In this document: piece by piece, positions 25,426-34,296 of the stretch
Layout of the letters: every line of letters starts with the position of its first letter
How positions within the stretch are numbered: position 1 is the stretch's first letter
Source of the DNA: Spirosoma sp.
Lineage (GTDB): Bacteria > Bacteroidota > Bacteroidia > Cytophagales > Spirosomataceae
Assembly: GCF_026391055.1 (NCBI RefSeq)
Contig: NZ_JAPLET010000031.1
Span: 1 to 64,000, forward strand
Direction of reading: 5' to 3'
Length of the DNA stretch: 64,000 bases
Notes under the pieces: generated by a model
What the model saw: the letters and a program-made list of their open reading frames with translations, nothing else
Told to the model about the DNA's origin: nothing
Database searches by the model: none
Program-made: the position numbers and the translations under genes

Positions 25426-25665
25426 ATGGAAGACGAAGATAAAGAAGCCATTATCCGAGCCAAACAGGCCGTTTCGCCCGCCGGTTTAGGTGACCGATCT
25501 GATAAATCGACGACATTACCCGGTAATGACTCGCCCGAAGACACACCACTCAGTGGCATGGACATCAGCCCATCCGACCCGGAAGAGGACGATGACGTAG
25601 CCACTACTCACCCCAATCGAAATGCCGATGGTAAGGTGGATATTGGCAAGCCGCCTTATAGCTAA
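25426..25665 (+). CDS. Small acidic hypothetical protein
   Basis: 79 residues, strongly hydrophilic and acidic (MEDEDKEAIIRAKQ, PSDPEEDDDVATT, ending KVDIGKPPYS), rich in Asp, Ser and Pro, so probably disordered. It is followed 2 nt later by a strong palindromic terminator and has an ATG with a plausible A-rich leader, which together support a genuine gene. The family was not recognised. Orientation is convergent with DUF1080. Confidence 0.55.
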   Translation: MEDEDKEAIIRAKQAVSPAGLGDRSDKSTTLPGNDSPEDTPLSGMDISPSDPEEDDDVATTHPNRNADGKVDIGKPPYS

Positions 25666-25667
25666 AC

Positions 25668-25725
25668 GACATACGGCCTAAAAAAGGCGCTTCCGTACGG
25701 AAGCGCCTTTTTTAGGCCGTATGTC
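25668..25725. terminator. 58-nt perfect palindrome, bidirectional terminator
   Basis: Self-complementary over its whole length: two 28-nt arms around TA, with A6 and T6 tracts flanking a GC-rich core (GGCGCTTCC). It sits right after the stop codon of the small acidic protein and before the convergent DUF1080 gene, so it can terminate both transcripts. Confidence 0.85.
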
Positions 25726-25784
25726 AACACCCTCAATGGTAGGAAATAGAGGATTATTATGTTTTCTTTACACCTGCCCAACAA

Positions 25785-26660
25785 TCAAAACAGGGCGGCA
25801 TAGGCTTTGGGCATGGCTGCCAGAGGTTTAATTCGGATATCACGGTAAAACACTTCGGCTGCTTCACTCTGTAATTGAATCTTACCCCGTCTCATGGGTA
25901 CGTCCTGCCCATCCGGTTTCGTATAGCGAGAGTCTTTAAGTACCATAACTACGTGGCCATTGACTATGTGCAGGCTTTGTCCCTCGAAGCAAATCAGCTC
26001 CAGCGTTGTCCACTCTCCAGCGGGACTTTCGTAATTGGCGGACCGCATACAATATGAATCACTCCCTTTTTTGAAAGTACCAAAGGGTTGTTTTTCATCG
26101 GCCACTCGGTTCATAACGCCCTCGGATTGAAACGAACGTATGTCAATAGCGGAGTTGGCCTGACACCAGAAGTCGCCCATGTGTCCTTCCATAATTTGAA
26201 ATTCCTGGGAAAGCATCCACGAACGCCAGTATTCGGCCCCGGCTTCGCCAATGGAATGATAGAGTATGCCCGAATCGCGCAGTTTAGTTTTGCGGGGTTC
26301 ATACTTCTGGGTTCCCCATTTGACTTGCAACTTAAGGTGATAATTTTCGTACGACTGGCGGGTGAACAAGCAACCATACTTCTCCCCACTTATTCGTAAG
26401 ACAGGGCCACCCGGTTCGGTCAATACCGAAAAAACGTGTGTATCATCTTTGTTGTACCCAATCGGCTGGAGAGGAGTACCCGATGCATCTTTTGGTATAT
26501 TTCCATTATAGTCAAGCTGATGGGCATAGCTGAGGTAGTTTTCCCACTGGGTTAGATCTTTGTCTAACAGAGAGACCCATTCATTATCTTTTTGCCTGGC
26601 GGGCAAAAAACTTGTCGCTAATAGACTGACGATTAACAAAGCCACCTGTCTCGTTTGCAT
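25785..26660 (-). CDS. Secreted DUF1080 (3-keto-disaccharide hydrolase-type) protein
   Basis: 291 residues with a signal peptide (MQTRQVALLIVSLLATSFLPA) and a DUF1080 fold: NEWVSLLDKDLTQWENYL, the HVFSV / LRISGEKYG strands, NYHLKLQVKWG, DSGILYHS and DIRIKPL at the end. The family is annotated as 3-keto-disaccharide hydrolase or, more generally, as glycan-binding/hydrolysing domains common in Bacteroidota. Substrate unknown. Divergent from the AraC regulator at 26775, which may control it. Confidence 0.82.
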   Translation of the reverse strand: MQTRQVALLIVSLLATSFLPARQKDNEWVSLLDKDLTQWENYLSYAHQLDYNGNIPKDASGTPLQPIGYNKDDTHVFSVLTEPGGPVLRISGEKYGCLFTRQSYENYHLKLQVKWGTQKYEPRKTKLRDSGILYHSIGEAGAEYWRSWMLSQEFQIMEGHMGDFWCQANSAIDIRSFQSEGVMNRVADEKQPFGTFKKGSDSYCMRSANYESPAGEWTTLELICFEGQSLHIVNGHVVMVLKDSRYTKPDGQDVPMRRGKIQLQSEAAEVFYRDIRIKPLAAMPKAYAALF

Positions 26661-26774
26661 CGTATCTTGGTAGGGGTAAATGATTATATAGTTGCAAAAC
26701 TACAATCACCTATAGGGCCATAAATTGTAAAAATCCATTCTTTGTTGGTAGATTTATTCCCCCGACGAAGGCTT

Positions 26775-27611
26775 ATGAAACGCTACATTCTCCATACTCC
26801 CTTTAATATCTACCACTTTGAAGCGACGACCTGGATGCACGCCGTCCATAAGCATACATACTTCGAGATTATTTTTATACTTAAGGGGCATGGCATTCAT
26901 AATATCAACGGTAATACGTTCGGCTACAGCGAGGGAGATGTGTTTCTGTTAGGGCCGGAGGATTACCATGACTTCGCTATTCAGGAGCCGACCGAGTTCT
27001 GCTTCATTCGCTTCCATGAATCGATCCATGAGCATTCAGCAGGAGATAAGGACACTCCCTGGCAGCCAATCATAAAAACCTTGCTGACAACCTCTTCCCA
27101 GAGCCGTGGTACTATCGTAGAAGATAAACAGGAGAAGCAAAAACTTCACTATCTGCTGACAGTGCTGGAAGAAGAATATAAACGGGATCAGTCGCCTTAT
27201 TTTGCCATCATTCGGGACAGCTTGTTACGGAGTATGCTCATGATTCTGGCTCGAAATCTATTTGGTCATTCGCTGGCCAGTTCCCAGACGACCGATTCGG
27301 TGGAAGCGATACTGATGTACATTCGGCAACACATCTATCAGCCCGGAAAGCTCACAATTGACCATTTAGCGGACGTATTCCATTATGCGCCCGCTTATAT
27401 TAGTCTATTCTTCAAGAAGCAGACGGGCGAATCGCTGAAGCAGTACATAATCAAGTATAAAATCAAACTTATTGAAGCCCGTTTACTGTATAGCCCGTTG
27501 AATCTGGCCCAAATCGCGGATGAATTCGGCTATACCGATGAAAGTCACCTGTGTAAGCAGTTCAGGAAGTATACCGGTAGTACACCCAGCGATTTCCGAA
27601 AAAGGGGCTGA
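26775..27611 (+). CDS. AraC-family transcriptional regulator with cupin-like sensor
   Basis: 278 residues from the ATG at 26775; the in-frame ATG at 26742 adds 11 residues and is possible. The N-terminal domain is a cupin-like sugar-binding type (HKHTYFEIIFILKGHGIHN, YSEGDVFLLGPEDYHDFAI); residues 185-278 carry the two AraC helix-turn-helix motifs (LTIDHLADVFHYAPAYISLFFKKQTGESL and LNLAQIADEFGYTDESHLCKQFRKYTGSTPSDFRK). Divergent neighbour DUF1080 is the likely target gene; the sequence does not show the ligand. Confidence 0.82.
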   Translation: MKRYILHTPFNIYHFEATTWMHAVHKHTYFEIIFILKGHGIHNINGNTFGYSEGDVFLLGPEDYHDFAIQEPTEFCFIRFHESIHEHSAGDKDTPWQPIIKTLLTTSSQSRGTIVEDKQEKQKLHYLLTVLEEEYKRDQSPYFAIIRDSLLRSMLMILARNLFGHSLASSQTTDSVEAILMYIRQHIYQPGKLTIDHLADVFHYAPAYISLFFKKQTGESLKQYIIKYKIKLIEARLLYSPLNLAQIADEFGYTDESHLCKQFRKYTGSTPSDFRKRG

Positions 27612-27726
27612 CTGCCGATGGGACATATAACTTCGCATACGCTCGGGCTGGTTATAGACCGAGGTGAATAAGACCCGGTCGAAAGCCAGATGTCAGTTTT
27701 CGTCAAGCATGACATCGAAAGAATTC

Positions 27727-28956
27727 CTAATGCAGTAGTGCTGCCTCTGATTCGGCCTGGACCTCAACCGGAGCCTTTATCTGCCTTCTTCCTGTTAATA
27801 ATACCAGCAGGGCAAGGGTGGAAGAGCCCGCCATTGCCATCACCATCGGTATGGCTGAAGGCACTTCGAACAGGCTCATAATCACCGAGATCAACGTACC
27901 CATACCCATTTGCACGGCACCCATCAACGCTGAAGCACTGCCGCCATTTCTGGTAAAGGGAGCTAGTGATAAGGCAGCCGCATTGGGGTTGGTAAAGCCG
28001 ATGCAACACAGGAAGAGGAATAGAAAGACGAGCGTGATCGGAAGTGTCAGCCAGCCACTCAGCGCTACTGTGAGAAATACCAGAGCAACCAGTACCTGAC
28101 CAGCCAAGGCAGCAAAGACAACTTGCTCACTCTTGTATTTACGCAACAGTAGGGTGTTAATTTGACTGGAGCCAATGAAGCCAACGGAAAGAAAAGCGAA
28201 GATCCAGCCATATTCTTTTCCACTGGTATGAAACACTTCCATAAACAGAATCGGTGAGCCTGAAACATAGGCAAAGAGCCCCGAAAAAGCGATTGCGCCC
28301 GTAAAGGCATACGTGTAGAATTGGGGGTCCTTTAACACCTGCCAGAAGTTACGCAAAATGGGACGGGGCTTCAGCGAGATCGATCGATCGGGCACATAAC
28401 TGGCCGGCAACCACAAGAAAACAGCCAGTAAAATAGCGACTCCCATTCCCATCAGGATAATAAACACGGCTTGCCATCCCCAGGCAGCGGTCACATACCC
28501 GCCAACAGTAGGGGCGATCATGGGCGAAGCGCCCACCACCAGCAATAAGAGAGAGAACACCTTGGCGTTATCCTTCACCGGAAACAAGTCCCGCACCATA
28601 GCCACCGAGGCCACTGCCGCTGCACAGCTGCCGATGGCTTGTATAACCCGCATCAAGATCAACCCGTCAATACTGGTCGCCAACGCGCAACCGGCTGCGG
28701 CCAGGATGTACAAAATCAGCCCGGCGTACAAGGGAGGTTTTCGGCCAAATCGGTCCAGCAAGGGTCCATATAGCAATTGACCCAGTGAAATACCGATAAA
28801 ATAGCCCGATAAGGACAGGGAAACTTTGGCCGCCGTGGTGTGCAGGTCTTTGGCAATAGCAGGAAAGCCCGGCAGGTACATATCAATGGAGAACGGCCCC
28901 AGCGCCGTTAGGCTTCCTAAAATCAGGATTAGAAAGAAATACGTCTTCTTAGACAT
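27727..28956 (-). CDS. MFS drug efflux transporter, Bcr/CflA type
   Basis: 409 residues from the ATG at 28956, two codons inside the longest ORF, which begins with TTG. Twelve hydrophobic helices of an MFS transporter, with the Bcr/CflA-like pattern (LGPFSIDMYLPGFPAIAKDL near the start, GRKPPLYAGLILYILAA after helix 2, GFIGSSQINTLLL). Typical substrates are small drugs or dyes (bicyclomycin, chloramphenicol-like), exported with proton exchange. Divergent neighbour is a TetR regulator 360 nt away, but its operators sit beside its own genes, so regulation of this pump by TetR is uncertain. Confidence 0.82.
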   Translation of the reverse strand: MSKKTYFFLILILGSLTALGPFSIDMYLPGFPAIAKDLHTTAAKVSLSLSGYFIGISLGQLLYGPLLDRFGRKPPLYAGLILYILAAAGCALATSIDGLILMRVIQAIGSCAAAVASVAMVRDLFPVKDNAKVFSLLLLVVGASPMIAPTVGGYVTAAWGWQAVFIILMGMGVAILLAVFLWLPASYVPDRSISLKPRPILRNFWQVLKDPQFYTYAFTGAIAFSGLFAYVSGSPILFMEVFHTSGKEYGWIFAFLSVGFIGSSQINTLLLRKYKSEQVVFAALAGQVLVALVFLTVALSGWLTLPITLVFLFLFLCCIGFTNPNAAALSLAPFTRNGGSASALMGAVQMGMGTLISVIMSLFEVPSAIPMVMAMAGSSTLALLVLLTGRRQIKAPVEVQAESEAALLH

Positions 28957-29274
28957 TAGCAAGTAATGGATGAAAGGTAGTTTAAATGCTACCGACCCGA
29001 ATGAACCCCCTAACCCGGGAGAAATATCAAAACAGCTTCATTTGGTCAACCTTACCTTAACGACACAAGTTCAAGGCAACCCATTTCGGAGCGTCACCTT
29101 TTTGTTAACAAACACTAAGCAGAGTACGCGCCCATCTTTAGCCTATAGGCAGAAATAGAACCCGACGCAGCACGACTGTTGGCCCGTACCAAAGCTGAGA
29201 CTACTTTACTCATGTCTTCAACAGGCCCCACACGTTTTCATTTTTGTCTAAAAAAACAAATCTACATTCGGTTC

Positions 29275-29305
29275 TTGATCTCAAACATACTATTCGGTAT
29301 GTTTG
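29275..29305 (+). promoter_or_regulatory. Promoter of the TetR gene, overlapping its operator
   Basis: TTG at 29275-29277, a 20-nt spacer, then TATGTTTG at 29298-29305, matching the Bacteroidota consensus exactly. The -7 box forms the right half of the operator palindrome, a typical repression layout. The TetR ATG (29323) follows after about 17 nt. Confidence 0.7.
29282..29305. promoter_or_regulatory. TetR operator 1
   Basis: CAAACATAC-N6-GTATGTTTG, a perfect 9-nt inverted repeat, 18 nt before the tetR ATG. The inner core ACATAC-N6-GTATGT recurs at 29926-29943. Confidence 0.75.
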
Positions 29306-29322
29306 TGAAAAGTTATCGGTCT

Positions 29323-29910
29323 ATGTCTAAAGCGGCTGCAACGCGACAAATAATTCTGCTCAAAGCATTCGACCTGATCTACCGGAATGGGTTTCAGGCT
29401 ACCAGCATTGACACGATTATCGCCACTACGCAGGTGACGAAGGGCGCTTTTTTTTACCATTTCAGAAATAAGGAAGAAATGGGGGTAGCCCTGATTAACG
29501 AAGTGATTAAGCCGACGATGGAAGAAAACTTTGTCAGACGACTGTCTAATTCAAATCACCCCGCCGACGATATCTACGCCCTGATGAAATATCTGCTCCA
29601 GGCTTCCCCCGACTTTCAGGTGCAATACGGCTGCCCGGTGGTTAACTTGGTCAATGAAGTAGCCCCTGGCAGCGATTCGCTTCATAAGGCACTATATAGC
29701 GTTTTGAGCCAGTGTCTGCAAGCGGTGCGAAATAGTGTACAGCACGGACAGGCGCTGGGGCAGATTCGGAAGGACGTGAATGCGGGTGAGGTGGCTGAAG
29801 TCATCATGATGGGCTACAGCGGCATTCGAAACATGGGCAAATTGTTAGGTGCCGTGTGCTACCAGACGTACCTCAAGGAATTGAAACGCTATCTACAGCA
29901 GTTGGTGTAA
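29323..29910 (+). CDS. TetR-family transcriptional regulator
   Basis: 195 residues from the ATG at 29323. Longer in-frame starts (from 29179) run through the promoter and operator, so they are rejected. N-terminal helix-turn-helix: ATRQIILLKAFDLIYRNGFQATSIDTIIATTQVTKGAFFYHFRNKEEMG, the conserved TetR fold, followed by a helical ligand-binding domain. It probably autoregulates through operator 1, which overlaps its own promoter, and controls the membrane protein pair downstream through operator 2. The ligand is not evident. Confidence 0.85.
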   Translation: MSKAAATRQIILLKAFDLIYRNGFQATSIDTIIATTQVTKGAFFYHFRNKEEMGVALINEVIKPTMEENFVRRLSNSNHPADDIYALMKYLLQASPDFQVQYGCPVVNLVNEVAPGSDSLHKALYSVLSQCLQAVRNSVQHGQALGQIRKDVNAGEVAEVIMMGYSGIRNMGKLLGAVCYQTYLKELKRYLQQLV

Positions 29911-29925
29911 TTTTTTTACAGGAAA

Positions 29926-29943
29926 ACATACCAAATGGTATGT
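29926..29943. promoter_or_regulatory. TetR operator 2
   Basis: ACATAC-N6-GTATGT (29926-29943), the same core and spacer length as operator 1 at 29282-29305, located 24 nt before the next gene (29967). The inner bases (CAAATG vs TATTCG) differ. Confidence 0.7.
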
Positions 29944-29966
29944 AAACAGACATTCATCTGATTAAT

Positions 29967-30425
29967 ATGTATACAACCTTACTCTTTTTGCATTCGCTGT
30001 TACGCTGGCTGGTCCTGGCCAGTTTACTCTACGCCATCGTGCGGGCTTATCGTGGCTATACAGGTCAACTGGCCTTCTCCCCGGCTGATAACCTGGTACG
30101 GCACTGGACGGCTACCCTTACGCATATTCAGCTGACAATCGGGTTTACGCTTTACTTCATCAGCCCCATTATCGAGTCCTTTCGGCAGCAGGGCATCCAG
30201 ACTGGTGGGCAGGCCACGTTCTTCGGGATCATTCACATCAGCCTTATGCTGCTGGCCATCGTTCTGATTAGCATAGGCTCGTCGATAGCAAAACGGCAAC
30301 CAGCCGATCGAGCCAAGTTTCGCGCCATGCTCATCTGGTTTTCAGTGGGTTTATTAATCATATTTCTAGCCATTCCCTGGCCCTTTTCACCACTCGCCAA
30401 CCGGCCTTATTTTCGACTATTCTGA
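29967..30425 (+). CDS. Four-helix membrane protein, unknown family
   Basis: 152 residues with four hydrophobic segments (LHSLLRWLVLASLLYAIVRAY, WTATLTHIQLTIGFTLYFI, FFGIIHISLMLLAIVLISIG and AMLIWFSVGLLIIFLAIPWPF). Histidines in the first, second and third helices could bind heme, as in cytochrome b-like small membrane proteins, but this is not established. It begins 24 nt after TetR operator 2 and ends 2 nt before the DUF3817 gene, so the pair is one TetR-controlled operon. Confidence 0.65.
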   Translation: MYTTLLFLHSLLRWLVLASLLYAIVRAYRGYTGQLAFSPADNLVRHWTATLTHIQLTIGFTLYFISPIIESFRQQGIQTGGQATFFGIIHISLMLLAIVLISIGSSIAKRQPADRAKFRAMLIWFSVGLLIIFLAIPWPFSPLANRPYFRLF

Positions 30426-30427
30426 TC

Positions 30428-30739
30428 ATGAAAAAGCTATTGACAACCAAAGTCGGTCGGCTCCGACTGATTGGCCTGCTGGAGGGCCTTTCCTTACTGA
30501 TCTTACTGGGAATCGCGGTCCCACTCAAATATGCCTACGCCAACCCGTCGCTAGTCAAGGCTATTGGCCCGGTACACGGCCTGCTGTTTCTGCTATTTGT
30601 CCTCAACACGCTTCAGGTGAGCGTCGAGCAACGCTGGCGATTTGGTACCACCACCTGGAAAGTACTGCTGGCGTGCATTGTCCCCTTCGGCACATTTTAT
30701 ATCGATCGCAAAATTCTGAGTCGGCTCCCATCCCAATAG
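30428..30739 (+). CDS. DUF3817 membrane protein
   Basis: 103 residues matching DUF3817: GRLRLIGLLEGLSLLILLGIAVPLKY, GPVHGLLFLLFVLNTLQV, and the final VLLACIVPFGTFYIDRKIL. DUF3817 proteins are small membrane proteins of unknown function, sometimes fused or adjacent to transporters. Second gene of the TetR-controlled pair (2-nt gap). Confidence 0.8.
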   Translation: MKKLLTTKVGRLRLIGLLEGLSLLILLGIAVPLKYAYANPSLVKAIGPVHGLLFLLFVLNTLQVSVEQRWRFGTTTWKVLLACIVPFGTFYIDRKILSRLPSQ

Positions 30740-30963
30740 ACTGGCAGCTCCATGCTCAGTCGGCTCACAGTAACCAGTCGAAAATGAGTCTTATCAGCTA
30801 ATTCATTTGCCCTTCTTCTGCTGAAACAGCCCTACATTCCCTCTCCAACCCTGTATGTTTTACCTCAAAAATTAGCGCTGACCCAGCTTACATGAGCCGT
30901 ACAGGCAAAATAACTGAGCCGTAGAAGAAACTAGCACGCGCTGTCAGGCTTGATCTTTGCAGC

Positions 30964-31935
30964 ATGAAAAACTTCACAAAAATTCAGCTGGGGCAAAACG
31001 GCCCGCTCGTTTCCAAACTTGGTTTAGGTTGTATGCGTATGTCTTCGATCTGGGGCGGGGATACGCCTGATGAAGCCGAAAGCATAGCTACAATCCATGA
31101 AGCACTGGACAGGGGTATTAATTTTCTGAACACCGGCGATTTTTACGGGGCTGGTCATAACGAACTACTAATCGGCAAAGCGATTAAAGCAAGGCGTCAG
31201 GATGCCTTCATCAGCGTAAAATTCGGAGCTATCTTTCACAACGGTCAGCACATAGGTATGGATTTGCGTCCTATCGCGATCAAGAATTTCATTAACTACT
31301 CCCTAACCCGTTTAGGTACTGAAACCATTGACCTCTACCAGCCAAGCCGAATCGATAACAGCGTACCCTTGGAAGACATCATTGGAACGGTCGCCGACCT
31401 GATCCAGGAAGGTAAAGTGCAGTACATTGGCGTTTCGGAAATTACGGCTGACCAACTTCGCCAGGCCAATGAAATTTACCCCATCAGCGCCCTGGAGATC
31501 GGTTATTCACTGGCCGACCGCCAGATTGAACGCGATCTGCTGCCTGCCGCCAGGGAGTTAGGCATTGGCATAGTGGCCTTCGCCAATACAGCAGAGGGCT
31601 TATTGACCGGTGAACTTAAGGCACCGCTTGCACCAAACGATTACCGTAACCATTTCTCTCGTTTTCAAGGTGATAACCTACTCCATAATCTGGAAAAAGT
31701 TGACATCTTAAAACAAGTAGCTCGCAACAAAGGATGTACGCCAACCCAGGTGGCTATTGCCTGGGTTAAGGAGCAGGGCAATCAGATAATGCCTTTAGTT
31801 AGCATGAGTCGTCGGTCGCGCTTGCCCGAAAATATGGCAGCAATGGATATTGTATTCACACCGAAAGAGATGAACACCTTAAACACTACTTTTGCCATAG
31901 GTGCCCTACTTGGCGGCACGTACTTACAACGCTAA
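30964..31935 (+). CDS. Aldo/keto reductase
   Basis: 323 residues, a TIM-barrel NAD(P)H-dependent aldo/keto reductase: KLGLGCMRMS near the start, INFLNTGDFYG (Asp and Tyr of the catalytic tetrad), ISVKFG (Lys), and LYQPSRID, where the usual catalytic His is Ser. The same change is found in an AKR subfamily in which this site reads LYQPARVD. C-terminal cofactor segment PTQVAIAWV. Expected role: reduction of an aldehyde or ketone; substrate unknown. The next gene (AraC) starts at the base after its stop codon, so the two are co-transcribed and the regulator may sense its substrate. Confidence 0.82.
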   Translation: MKNFTKIQLGQNGPLVSKLGLGCMRMSSIWGGDTPDEAESIATIHEALDRGINFLNTGDFYGAGHNELLIGKAIKARRQDAFISVKFGAIFHNGQHIGMDLRPIAIKNFINYSLTRLGTETIDLYQPSRIDNSVPLEDIIGTVADLIQEGKVQYIGVSEITADQLRQANEIYPISALEIGYSLADRQIERDLLPAARELGIGIVAFANTAEGLLTGELKAPLAPNDYRNHFSRFQGDNLLHNLEKVDILKQVARNKGCTPTQVAIAWVKEQGNQIMPLVSMSRRSRLPENMAAMDIVFTPKEMNTLNTTFAIGALLGGTYLQR

Positions 31936-32763
31936 ATGACCAGTCCTGCTGAAATTCTGCCCGGTGTGATCTTCTATTCATATCACTCTGCTGAGCGGAG
32001 AGAGAAGGTGTGTTTATGGAACCATCATACCTTGATCCTGCAGGTTTCAGGGCAGTTTATCCTGGAAACCTCCCGGCAAACTATTTCGATGAGCGGAGGA
32101 GACATGCTTTTGATCGGCAAGAATCAGCTGGGTACACTCACCAAAACACCGCTACCCGGAGGGTATTACGAAACAATTGTCATATCGCTACAGGAGGACT
32201 TGTTACGCAAGATTGTGTTAGAAGAGAAGCTTCAGGCGGACCGAAAATACATCGGTCCGCCCAATGTCTTAATTCCTACTAATGAATTTCTGCAGGGGTA
32301 TTTTCAATCGATTGTCCCCTACGCTCGCAGCTCGGGAGCAAGCCTGACCGACGAAATGGGCATTCTGAAACTAAAGGAAGGGGTTAAACTGCTCTTGTTT
32401 GCCATGCCTGAACTTGTAAACCTGCTATTCGACTTTTCCGTCCCTTACAAGATCGACCTGGAAAAGTTCATGCTTAGTAACTTTCACTACAATGTTCCCA
32501 TTGAAAAATTCGCGCAGCTCACCGGCCGCAGCCTGGCCGCTTTCAAACGCGATTTTCTGAAAACATTCGGTGCTCCACCCCGTCACTGGCTGCAAGACAA
32601 ACGGCTGAGCGAAGCCAGACACCTCATCGAGACTAAACATCAAAAACCCTCCGCGATTTACCTTGAGCTAGGGTTTGAAAGTATTGCTCATTTCTCCAGT
32701 TCATTCAAGAAAAAGTTTGGCATGGCGCCAACTGCCCTGACTTCCGGTCAATCGTCAAAGTAA
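31936..32763 (+). CDS. AraC-family transcriptional regulator (ExsA-like N-domain)
   Basis: 275 residues starting immediately after the AKR stop (TAA at 31933-31935, ATG at 31936). N-terminal cupin-like domain (SAERREKVCLWNHHTLILQVSGQF, ISMSGGDMLLIGKN), then the C-terminal AraC helix-turn-helix pair: IEKFAQLTGRSLAAFKRDFLKTFGAPPRHWL and SAIYLELGFESIAHFSSSFKKKFGMAPTAL. Probable regulator of its own operon with the reductase. Confidence 0.82.
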   Translation: MTSPAEILPGVIFYSYHSAERREKVCLWNHHTLILQVSGQFILETSRQTISMSGGDMLLIGKNQLGTLTKTPLPGGYYETIVISLQEDLLRKIVLEEKLQADRKYIGPPNVLIPTNEFLQGYFQSIVPYARSSGASLTDEMGILKLKEGVKLLLFAMPELVNLLFDFSVPYKIDLEKFMLSNFHYNVPIEKFAQLTGRSLAAFKRDFLKTFGAPPRHWLQDKRLSEARHLIETKHQKPSAIYLELGFESIAHFSSSFKKKFGMAPTALTSGQSSK

Positions 32764-32771
32764 TTTAACGT

Positions 32772-34019
32772 TTACTTATCCGATGCCGGCGTGAGAATAA
32801 CCCCCTCACGTGGTTCCCGCAGAAGAATGCTTTTTTCATTGATCAGCGCCTTCAGGGGTTCGTTTGCCAGGGTATCTAGCAGACGGTATTTCAACTGGAA
32901 GGTTTTGGTCTGGTTATTTGGCCGTACCCATTTCATGATCTTACAATGGCAGTTGGCATTTTCCGGCGTATTGGTGATCTCTTCCAGCGAACCGCCCCGA
33001 CCCTGCTTGATAAACACATTTCGGATACCGATCATATCATTGCCATCACCCATGTCGAAGCTCCAGGTGGTGGCAATGCTGGTCAGGTAGCCCTTGCCTT
33101 TGTCCAGGCGCAACAGAGCATGAATGGGCGACTCGACGGCACCGCTCTTGTTCTTCACCCGTGAGTAGATAGATACCAGTGCCGGAGCTTCGAATTGCAT
33201 GTAACCGATATGATCAATATTGGCCCCGTGCCGATAAAAGATGAAATAGCCATCCTTGTAGGTGACTTCAACGAGGTTATTCGCTACCTGGTGAAATCGA
33301 TTAGGGTCGTTTACCCGTGCCTGGGGCGCTCCCGTATAGTACAGCCAAATACCCGACAGGCTGTCGATCTCGGCCTGGGTGGGCTGGTAGGGTAGAATAT
33401 TCAGGTCGTGGCGGATGGTGGCCCACTCCTTCCGGTCGGCCATCCAGCGAACGGTGATCGCTCCAAGTAGGGCCAGACAAATGAGCAAGCCAGTCAGCCA
33501 TACCCGTTGCTTTTTCCTAAAGGTCGCATTTAATTGATGCGTCGTGGCTTCTTTTTCCTCCTGGCAAGTGGCCAGTTGCTGCCGAAGCGCTTCCTGCTCA
33601 TCCAGCCGCATTGCTACCGATGCATCAACCCCTTCGATAAGGTTGGGGTCCTGTGGATGCTCCGCAAACCCTTTGCGGCCAACGCCATACAGATAAATGT
33701 AACAGGCGTCGATCAGAAACGACCGGGGATTGGCGACGAGTTGGTGGTAGGCATCTTTTACCTGAACACCAGTTATATCATACTTCCGATGTGGATACTC
33801 AACCTGTTTCGGATTCGGATCGGGCAGATATGAATCGTGCACAAGTTGCTGAGCCGTTTCTGACAGTTTGTTACTTATCGAACTAAGCAATCGAGCAATG
33901 TCCTCGTAATTTTTTGGATTGGTATTCCGCGTAATCCGCTGACCCATCGAGCGCTCATACGTGTCTATGACTTTTTCAAGTAAGTACCCAATCTCCTCCT
34001 TACCTGTCTTTATTTTCAT
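32772..34019 (-). CDS. Membrane-anchored hypothetical protein with coiled coil
   Basis: 415 residues, not recognised. Residues 1-140 are helical and soluble; a coiled coil (MRLDEQEALRQQLATCQEEKEATTHQLNATFRKKQ, about 137-171) leads to one transmembrane helix (VWLTGLLICLALLGAITVRW, about 173-192). The rest (about 200-415) is a beta-rich soluble domain containing SLSGIWLYYTGAPQARV and DGYFIFYRHGAN. Topology suggests a soluble N-terminus on one side and a larger domain on the other side of the membrane. Convergent with AraC (9 nt gap) and divergent from the esterase operon. Confidence 0.65.
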   Translation of the reverse strand: MKIKTGKEEIGYLLEKVIDTYERSMGQRITRNTNPKNYEDIARLLSSISNKLSETAQQLVHDSYLPDPNPKQVEYPHRKYDITGVQVKDAYHQLVANPRSFLIDACYIYLYGVGRKGFAEHPQDPNLIEGVDASVAMRLDEQEALRQQLATCQEEKEATTHQLNATFRKKQRVWLTGLLICLALLGAITVRWMADRKEWATIRHDLNILPYQPTQAEIDSLSGIWLYYTGAPQARVNDPNRFHQVANNLVEVTYKDGYFIFYRHGANIDHIGYMQFEAPALVSIYSRVKNKSGAVESPIHALLRLDKGKGYLTSIATTWSFDMGDGNDMIGIRNVFIKQGRGGSLEEITNTPENANCHCKIMKWVRPNNQTKTFQLKYRLLDTLANEPLKALINEKSILLREPREGVILTPASDK

Positions 34020-34041
34020 CTAATTCGCTAACTTCTAGTGA

Positions 34042-34079
34042 TTTAGGAAATTTCCGTACGCTTACTAAAATTTCCTAAA
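34042..34079. promoter_or_regulatory. 12-bp inverted repeat in the divergent promoter region
   Basis: TTTAGGAAATTT at 34042-34053 and AAATTTCCTAAA at 34068-34079, 14-nt spacer. It lies between two divergent genes, a typical place for an operator; protein not known. Confidence 0.45.
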
Positions 34080-34296
34080 GATACAGCTTCATTTAATAAG
34101 CCTGATATCGGCATCCCCATACACTGAATACGCCGTTCAAATCGCGGGCATCTCTATATTTGGCCGACTCTTTATTTTGTACAAAAGAATACACCTAAAG
34201 GGCAATGCCGAATAACTCCCTTTCGAGGGTGGTGGCTCAATGCTAGTCGGCAACAGCTTTGAATAAATAGTAATAACGTCAAATCATTTAGTTCCT

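Noticed and set aside
29179-29322. Longer N-terminus of the TetR regulator
   Set aside because: It runs through a consensus promoter and operator and lacks family similarity; the HTH begins right after the ATG at 29323.
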